64,000 bases of DNA from Sideroxydans sp. GTDB taxonomy: Bacteria; Pseudomonadota; Gammaproteobacteria; Burkholderiales; Gallionellaceae. Shown piece after piece: positions 59,123 to 64,000 of this stretch (its first letter is position 1; each line of letters starts with the position of its first letter). The stretch covers positions 1 through 64,000 of the forward strand of contig JAGXGC010000007.1 of NCBI GenBank assembly GCA_024636935.1. Reading direction: 5' to 3'. A program made the translations under genes and the position numbers. The notes under the pieces were generated by a model. The model did not search any database, was not told the DNA's origin, and worked only from the letters and a program-made list of their open reading frames with translations.

Positions 59123-60322
59123 ATGAGTAAGCAAGTTCAAGAAGCCTATATCGTTGCCGCCACGCGTACGGCGGTTGGTAAAGCGCCGCGCGGTATGTTC
59201 CGCAACACACGCCCCGATGATCTACTGGCGCATGTGCTGAAGAGCGCTTTGGCGCAGGCACCATCTCTTGACCCAGCCAGCATCGGAGATGTGATCGTGG
59301 GCTGTGCGATGCCGGAGGCGGAGCAGGGTATGAACGTGGCGCGCATTGCCTTGCTGCTGGCTGGCATTCCGAACACGGTGCCGGGCATGACTATCAATCG
59401 CTTCTGTTCTTCTGGTGTGCAGGCAGTGGCGATGGCGGCGGATCGCATCCGACTGGGTGAGGCCGATGTGATGCTGGCGGCAGGTGTGGAAAGCATGAGC
59501 ATGGTGCCGATGATGGGTAACAAGGTGGCATTCAACCCGGCCATCTTCGAGCAGGACGAGCGCTATGGTATCGCCTACGGCATGGGGCTGACGGCGGAGA
59601 AGGTGGCCGAGCGCTGGAAGGTGCCACGCGAGGCGCAGGATGCTTTCGCTTTGCAAAGCCATCAGCGTGCAATGGCTGCGATCAAGAGCGGTGAATTCAA
59701 CGATGAGATCACTCCTTTTGAATTGAGCGAGCATGTGCCGGATATGAACAGCCGCGACGTGAATGTGAAGACGCGCATAGTGTCTCAGGATGAAGGCCCG
59801 CGCGGTGATACGTCGCTGGAAGCATTGGGAAAACTGAGGACTGTGTTCGCGCAGAAGGGGTCGGTCACTGCGGGTAACAGTTCGCAAATGTCCGATGGGG
59901 CAGGTGCAGTGCTGCTGTGTTCGGAAGCAGCACTGAAGCGTTATAACCTGACGCCCATCGGAAAATTCATCGGTTTCAGCGTCGCCGGTGTGCCGCCCGA
60001 GATCATGGGTATCGGCCCGAAAGAAGCGATTCCCCGAGTGCTGAAACAAGTCGGGCTTTCGCTTGATGATATGAGTTGGATCGAGCTGAATGAAGCCTTC
60101 GCCGCACAATCGCTGGCAGTGATCGGCGATGTAGGTTTGAATCCCGAGATCGTTAATCCTTTGGGTGGTGCCATCGCCCTCGGCCATCCGCTGGGCGCGA
60201 CCGGGGCGATCCGTACAGCGACGCTGCTGCATGGTCTGCGTCGCCGCAAGCAGAAGTACGGCATGGTGACGATGTGTATCGGCACGGGCATGGGGGCCGC
60301 TGGCGTGTTTGAGGCACTATGA
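59123..60322 (+). CDS. fadA: Acetyl-CoA C-acyltransferase (3-ketoacyl-CoA thiolase)
   Basis: 399 residues. The nucleophile Cys is C95 (NRFCSSGVQAV), the catalytic His is H355 (GHPLGATGA) and the second Cys is C385 (MCIGTGMGAAG), as in the thiolase family. It performs the last step of beta-oxidation and probably serves the dehydrogenase/hydratase fusion encoded upstream. A good site (AAGGAGCGAG) precedes the ATG. It follows the carbonic anhydrase terminator, so it needs its own promoter in 59039-59110. Biosynthetic acetoacetyl-CoA thiolases look similar, hence some doubt about its exact substrate. Confidence 0.92.
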   Translation: MSKQVQEAYIVAATRTAVGKAPRGMFRNTRPDDLLAHVLKSALAQAPSLDPASIGDVIVGCAMPEAEQGMNVARIALLLAGIPNTVPGMTINRFCSSGVQAVAMAADRIRLGEADVMLAAGVESMSMVPMMGNKVAFNPAIFEQDERYGIAYGMGLTAEKVAERWKVPREAQDAFALQSHQRAMAAIKSGEFNDEITPFELSEHVPDMNSRDVNVKTRIVSQDEGPRGDTSLEALGKLRTVFAQKGSVTAGNSSQMSDGAGAVLLCSEAALKRYNLTPIGKFIGFSVAGVPPEIMGIGPKEAIPRVLKQVGLSLDDMSWIELNEAFAAQSLAVIGDVGLNPEIVNPLGGAIALGHPLGATGAIRTATLLHGLRRRKQKYGMVTMCIGTGMGAAGVFEAL

Positions 60323-60350
60323 TTCAGCTCGATAGATCGAAAGGATGTAG

Positions 60351-60914
60351 ATGAAAAAGTTTCTGATGGCTGTGATGCTGAGTGCGATGAGTATGTCCGT
60401 TATGGCGCTGGATGTCGCAGGTGTGAAGATAAGTGATACGGTGCAAGTTGGTACGCAGACGCTGGTGTTGAACGGTGCGGGTGTCCGTGCTAAATGGTTC
60501 TTCAAGGTCTATGTTGGCGCACTATATTTGGGGCAAAAGCAAACGTCTGCAGATATGATCATTGCGGAGGAGCGTTCGCATCGCATCGCGCTTTACATGC
60601 TGCGTGACCTGAGCAACAAAAAATTATACGGGGCATTCAACGAGGCCATTCAGGCGAATCACAATGGTGCGGAGCTAAAGGCGTTGGGTGGACAACTCAA
60701 GCAGATGGCGTCGATCTTCGACGCCATTGGAGAGGCAAAGCAGGGAGATGTGATCACGCTCGATTATCTTCCGGCCACCGGCACTCAGATCAGTATCAAT
60801 GGCAAGGTTCACGGCGATATCGCAGGTGCGGCATTCAATCGTGCATTACTGAAGATATGGCTGGGCAGCAAGCCTGCGCAGGATGATCTGAAGAAGGCGA
60901 TGCTGGGTGGTTGA
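60351..60914 (+). CDS. Exported chalcone isomerase-like protein
   Basis: 187 residues with a signal peptide (1-19, VMA|LDV). The domain pattern GAGVRAKWFFKVYVGALYLG is typical of the bacterial chalcone-isomerase-like family, which is thought to bind fatty acids or similar ligands rather than to act on flavonoids. It starts at ATG 60351, 28 bases after the thiolase stop, and may be co-transcribed with it. The next gene starts inside its last codons. Confidence 0.85.
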   Translation: MKKFLMAVMLSAMSMSVMALDVAGVKISDTVQVGTQTLVLNGAGVRAKWFFKVYVGALYLGQKQTSADMIIAEERSHRIALYMLRDLSNKKLYGAFNEAIQANHNGAELKALGGQLKQMASIFDAIGEAKQGDVITLDYLPATGTQISINGKVHGDIAGAAFNRALLKIWLGSKPAQDDLKKAMLGG

Positions 60915-62148
60915 GGTGGCACAGTCGAACGAGGCTAGAGATCATTTCGATGTTGATCAAGATTTCATCGCCCACCTGAATGGTGAATGTCTGCCCTGGG
61001 CTGGGATGGACGGCGCAGCGCTGCGGCGGGAACTGGAGGCACAGGGAGAAGACTGGTATGCGCTGGTAAGCGAGCGTTGTCCGCACCTGTTTGCCGAGGC
61101 GCCAGTGTTCATCAGCGATCTGCAGTTGCAGCAAATGCAGCAAGTTATCTCTGCTGCTGAACTGGCATTGGGCGCATCGGATAGCGATGCACCGCTTGGT
61201 GTTTTCTATGGCTATGACTTTCATCTGAATGAGCAGGGCGCACACCTGATCGAGATCAACACCAATGCCGGAGGCGCATTCCTAAATGCAGTGCTCATTG
61301 GCAGCCAGCGTGATATGAATCTGTACGGTGATGCAGTGAGCGAGGCGAATCTGGAGCAGGTTTTTCTCGATATGTTTCTTGACGAATGGAAACGGGTGCG
61401 CGGTGAAGCAGCATTGCAGACCATTGCAATCGTGGATGAACAGCCTGCAGCGCAATATCTCTATCCTGAATTCCTGCTGGCGCAGAAGATGTTTGAACGT
61501 GCCGGTTTCGTTGCTTGCATCGCCGATCCGGCGCAACTGGAAGCACGCGATGATGGCCTGTATCACGCGGGTAAACGCATCGACCTTATTTACAACCGGC
61601 TCACCGATTTTGATCTGTCTGATCATGCGCACTTGCGCAGCGCATCCGAGCAAGGGCAGGTGGTATTGACCCCTGGGCCCACACATCATGCGAAATATGC
61701 GGACAAGCGCAAGCTGGTAAGTTTGACTGATGCTGAAGGGTTGCGGGCAGCGGGGATGAGGAAGGATGTCGTTGAGGTGTTGCAGCGGGGTATTCCGAAA
61801 ACCGAGATGGTTCGTGCAGAAGATGCGGATCGTTGGTGGTCGGTACGCAAGGAATGGTTCTTCAAGCCGGTGAGTGGCTATGGCAGCAAAGGTGCTTATC
61901 GCGGAGACAAGATGACCAAGCGCGTGTTCGAGGAGGTGATGCAAGCGCAGTACATCGCGCAGCGGTTGGCAATGCCGGGCGAACGCAAAGTGTGTTTGGG
62001 TGATGCATCTCAGATGTTGAAATTTGACGTGCGTTGCTATGTCTATGCCGGACGTATCCAGATGATCGCTGCGCGACTATACCAGGGGCAGACCACCAAT
62101 TTCCGTACCGCGGGCGGCGGTTTTGCGCTGGTTCGTGTTGTGTCCTGA
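60907..62148 (+). CDS. ATP-grasp-like protein of unknown function
   Basis: 413 residues. I see an acidic metal-binding-like stretch, HLIEINTNAGGAFLNA, near residue 113, and near 317 FFKPVSGYGSKGAYRG, which resembles the nucleotide-binding loop of ATP-grasp ligases; FDVRCYVYAGRIQMIAARLY near 374 fits the last strands of that fold. The order resembles a permuted ATP-grasp, but this is inference. The start is GTG 60907, overlapping the upstream gene by 8 bases; a GTG at 60916 is also possible. Coupling with the chalcone isomerase-like gene suggests a joint role. Product unknown. Confidence 0.7.
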   Translation: MVEVAQSNEARDHFDVDQDFIAHLNGECLPWAGMDGAALRRELEAQGEDWYALVSERCPHLFAEAPVFISDLQLQQMQQVISAAELALGASDSDAPLGVFYGYDFHLNEQGAHLIEINTNAGGAFLNAVLIGSQRDMNLYGDAVSEANLEQVFLDMFLDEWKRVRGEAALQTIAIVDEQPAAQYLYPEFLLAQKMFERAGFVACIADPAQLEARDDGLYHAGKRIDLIYNRLTDFDLSDHAHLRSASEQGQVVLTPGPTHHAKYADKRKLVSLTDAEGLRAAGMRKDVVEVLQRGIPKTEMVRAEDADRWWSVRKEWFFKPVSGYGSKGAYRGDKMTKRVFEEVMQAQYIAQRLAMPGERKVCLGDASQMLKFDVRCYVYAGRIQMIAARLYQGQTTNFRTAGGGFALVRVVS

Positions 62149-62164
62149 TGCATTCTGGAAATGT

Positions 62165-62185
62165 ATATAGGCCGATATATAGGCC
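62165..62185. promoter_or_regulatory. ATATAGGCC direct repeat, 12-base spacing, upstream of the CZB gene
   Basis: ATATAGGCC at 62165-62173 and again at 62177-62185. It matches the pair at 20256-20276 in sequence (about 20 of 24 positions), spacing and distance to the next start codon (82 against 75 bases). Possible regulator binding site; the regulator is unknown. Confidence 0.42.
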
Positions 62186-62266
62186 ATTTGGCATATTGTT
62201 TCTCAGTTCGCCCGCGGCGCAGAATGACTTGGAAATTCGGGTCTTTATGCAGGAGGGTAAGTCATC

Positions 62267-62677
62267 ATGAAACTGATCGACGATCTGGTGCGGCCTAAGT
62301 CCGTTCCGCTAGTGCGATTCAACGGCATCCGCGCCATACAAGAGCATATCAATCAACGCTCTCAGGTTGAAGCCTATGTTCAAGGCTACTCGTCTATCAA
62401 ACCGGAGTTGACGGAGGGATGTTGCAAAGGATGCACGCTTGGAGAGTGGCTGCATGGTGAGGGCGCAAGGTATTTCTCGGATGTGATTCTGCTGAATGAA
62501 CTGCAAGAGAGTTGTTATGAGTTTCACGAAGCAGCCTCCCAAGCTGTGTTGCTGGTCGATCTTGGCAAGCGTGAAGCTGCCATAACTATAGTACGTGGCA
62601 GTCGCTTGTTCAAGGATGCCTCGGATCGTTATCAATCCAATCTTGCCAAGCTGCATCTGGCATTCGAGATGTACTAA
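62267..62677 (+). CDS. Stand-alone CZB (chemoreceptor zinc-binding) domain protein
   Basis: 136 residues. The CZB core is visible as a helix with IRAIQEHINQRSQVEAYVQG, then CTLGEWLHGEG and SCYEFHEAASQAV. In most CZB domains the third helix has H..FH; here the first of these His is replaced by Ser, so zinc binding may be altered. CZB domains bind zinc and affect chemotaxis receptors or diguanylate cyclases (as in DgcZ). As a free protein next to a convergent chemoreceptor gene it may act on that receptor. Good ribosome site GGAGGGTAAG. Confidence 0.83.
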   Translation: MKLIDDLVRPKSVPLVRFNGIRAIQEHINQRSQVEAYVQGYSSIKPELTEGCCKGCTLGEWLHGEGARYFSDVILLNELQESCYEFHEAASQAVLLVDLGKREAAITIVRGSRLFKDASDRYQSNLAKLHLAFEMY

Positions 62678-62796
62678 GCAATCATCCCAGCCTTATTGGA
62701 TCGCCCTTGCGGACATCCTGATGTTAAGTCCGTCTGACGCTGCTTTCGTTTCCAGCTGTGTGGAAAATTCATCGCATCCGGCAGGGCATTAGCCAC

Positions 62797-62825
62797 GCAT
62801 GGGGAGGCGGTGAGCCTCGCCATGC
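62797..62825. terminator. Inverted repeat between convergent genes, possible terminator
   Basis: GCATGGGGAGGC, loop GGTGA, GCCTCGCCATGC: a 12-base stem with one mismatch. It lies between the CZB gene (rightward) and the chemoreceptor gene (leftward). No T run follows on either side, so termination is only suggested. Confidence 0.45.
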
Positions 62826-62836
62826 AACATCACGCT

Positions 62837-64000
62837 CTAATCCCCTGCGTTGTCCGACATCCCGCACTTGGTCAGCGGATAGCCTGCCTTGCGCAATTCG
62901 ACTGCCGATTTGGCCAGATCTTCAGCGGAGGCCTTTGCTTCTGCCGAGGAACTGGTGTTGTGCTCCACCAGTGCCGTGATGCGCTCCAGACTTTCGGCCA
63001 CCTGCTTACCTGCCGCGGTCTGGTCGCTGGAAGCCTTGGCGATATGGTCGACGCGCGAGGCGACATTGACCGAGGCACTCATGATCTCCTTCAGGCCATC
63101 TCCGTTCTTGCGGATCAGGTCTATGCTCTGCGCCACTTTGCTGACGGAACGTTCCATGGAAGTCACTGCAGTGTCGGAGATGGAAGTGATCTCGCCGATG
63201 TTGCGGGTGATGTCGGTGGTGCTGTTGGCGGTGCGTTCTGCCAACTTGCGCACCTCGTCAGCGACTACGGCGAAACCACGTCCCTGTTCGCCTGCACGTG
63301 CCGCTTCGATGGCTGCGTTCAGTGCCAATAGGTTGGTCTGGTCGGCGATCTCCTTGATGGTGTCGGCGATGATGCCGATGCGCTGGATGGCCTGACCCAG
63401 ATCAGAGATGGTCTTGCTGGAGGATTGAACCGTGCTGGCGACCTCGCCGGTTGCTTCGATGCTCAGCTCCATGTTGCGATTGTTCTCTTCCACAATGCGC
63501 TGCATGGCTGTGGCATCCTTCAGGGAATCGTTCGCCATGTGAGAGACTTCCTCGACCGATTGGCTGAATTGCTCCATGGTGCGTGATATCTGCTGGATGT
63601 TGTCACGTTCGTTCATGGCATTGTCAGCCACGGTGCTCACTCGTTGATCCATGTCGGCGATGCGGCCTTGTATCTTCTTCACCGGAGTGACGATCTCGTC
63701 CACAGTGGTGCGTAGATAGGTTTGCATTGTCTGAATCTCACACAGCAATTGCCCCATTTCATCACGCGTGGAGATGTCGAGCTGTCCATCTAGGTTGCCT
63801 TCCATGATATTGCGGAACTCGCTGCGCACTGCTGCAGCCGGTGTGCGCACATATCGTTTTACGCAAAAGCCGATGAAGAAGTAGAGAAATACATGCAGCG
63901 CGACCTGTCCAAGTAGAGTCTGCATCTCCATATGGTTGATGCGTGCGTAGTCAGGGGAGAGGTCGATCATCACATCCGATGCCCCGAGTATCGTTCCCTC
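62837..64000 (-). CDS. Methyl-accepting chemotaxis protein (5' end beyond the window)
   Basis: At least 387 codons; the frame stays open to the window edge, so the N-terminus is missing. Visible are [20 protein letters not shown], a membrane helix ([15 protein letters not shown]), a HAMP-like segment, and the signalling domain with the conserved hairpin tip [20 protein letters not shown] followed by [20 protein letters not shown]. It controls CheA activity. The C-terminal end after the bundle is short and lacks an obvious NWETF-type CheR docking site. It converges on the CZB gene. Confidence 0.93.
   Translation of the reverse strand, partial: EGTILGASDVMIDLSPDYARINHMEMQTLLGQVALHVFLYFFIGFCVKRYVRTPAAAVRSEFRNIMEGNLDGQLDISTRDEMGQLLCEIQTMQTYLRTTVDEIVTPVKKIQGRIADMDQRVSTVADNAMNERDNIQQISRTMEQFSQSVEEVSHMANDSLKDATAMQRIVEENNRNMELSIEATGEVASTVQSSSKTISDLGQAIQRIGIIADTIKEIADQTNLLALNAAIEAARAGEQGRGFAVVADEVRKLAERTANSTTDITRNIGEITSISDTAVTSMERSVSKVAQSIDLIRKNGDGLKEIMSASVNVASRVDHIAKASSDQTAAGKQVAESLERITALVEHNTSSSAEAKASAEDLAKSAVELRKAGYPLTKCGMSDNAGD

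Noticed and set aside
1..64000. tRNA, rRNA, phage or defence system
   Set aside because: No such gene was recognised on either strand. The FIST and SLOG-like proteins stand in signalling contexts without effector genes, so a defence role is not supported.

Overview
The window looks like chromosomal DNA of a free-living, respiring Gram-negative bacterium. The best guess is a betaproteobacterium of the Nitrosomonadales type (Gallionellaceae, Sulfuricellaceae or relatives). This rests on gene content and protein style only: an SHP/diheme cytochrome c/cytochrome b561 operon, a periplasmic delta-class carbonic anhydrase, an AcnA-type aconitase, and a very large stock of PAS-GGDEF-EAL proteins. No rRNA or tRNA gene is visible, so the placement is an inference.

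Layout. 1-140: right end of an IS3-family element. 182-3013 (-): aconitase. 3211-17731 (+): a 14.5 kb island of six genes for cyclic di-GMP signalling. It holds four GGDEF-EAL proteins with different sensor ends (MHYT, PAS only, Cache-like/HAMP, PhnD-like periplasmic binding domain), one Cache-like/HAMP/GGDEF cyclase and one FIST sensor protein. 17945-20197 (+): a small electron-transfer operon (cytochrome b561, an unnamed four-helix His-rich membrane protein, SHP, diheme cytochrome c), closed by a clear terminator. 20351-28412: housekeeping and mixed genes (DUF898, M48 peptidase, Hsp33, a minus-strand FAD-dependent protein, RadA, and a class III cyclase with a helical-repeat and a SLOG-like region). 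Two copies of a structured intergenic repeat flank the FAD protein gene.

28413-41778 looks like an accessory and partly decaying stretch: a CDF cation transporter, a cheR pseudogene with at least three lesions, a giant hybrid histidine kinase split by a frameshift, two tandem receiver-EAL response regulators (the first with a degraded EAL site), and a further two-receiver protein carrying an 11-G tract. The kinase, with its own HPt domain, and the three downstream receiver proteins probably form one phosphorelay feeding c-di-GMP breakdown.

41779-49857 (-) is a copper/silver efflux operon: small Met/His-rich protein, CusF-like chaperone, CusC-, CusB- and CusA-like pump, DUF411 protein, DUF2231 membrane protein. 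The CusB homologue has three tandem copies of a metal-binding module. 50006-60322 (+) encodes fatty-acid beta-oxidation: FadE-type dehydrogenase, SDR, acyl-CoA synthetase, thioesterase, a HAD/enoyl-CoA hydratase fusion and a thiolase, with a delta-carbonic anhydrase gene and its terminator set between the last two. 60351-64000 ends with a chalcone-isomerase-like exported protein, an ATP-grasp-like protein of unknown function, a lone CZB zinc-sensor protein and a chemoreceptor cut by the window edge.
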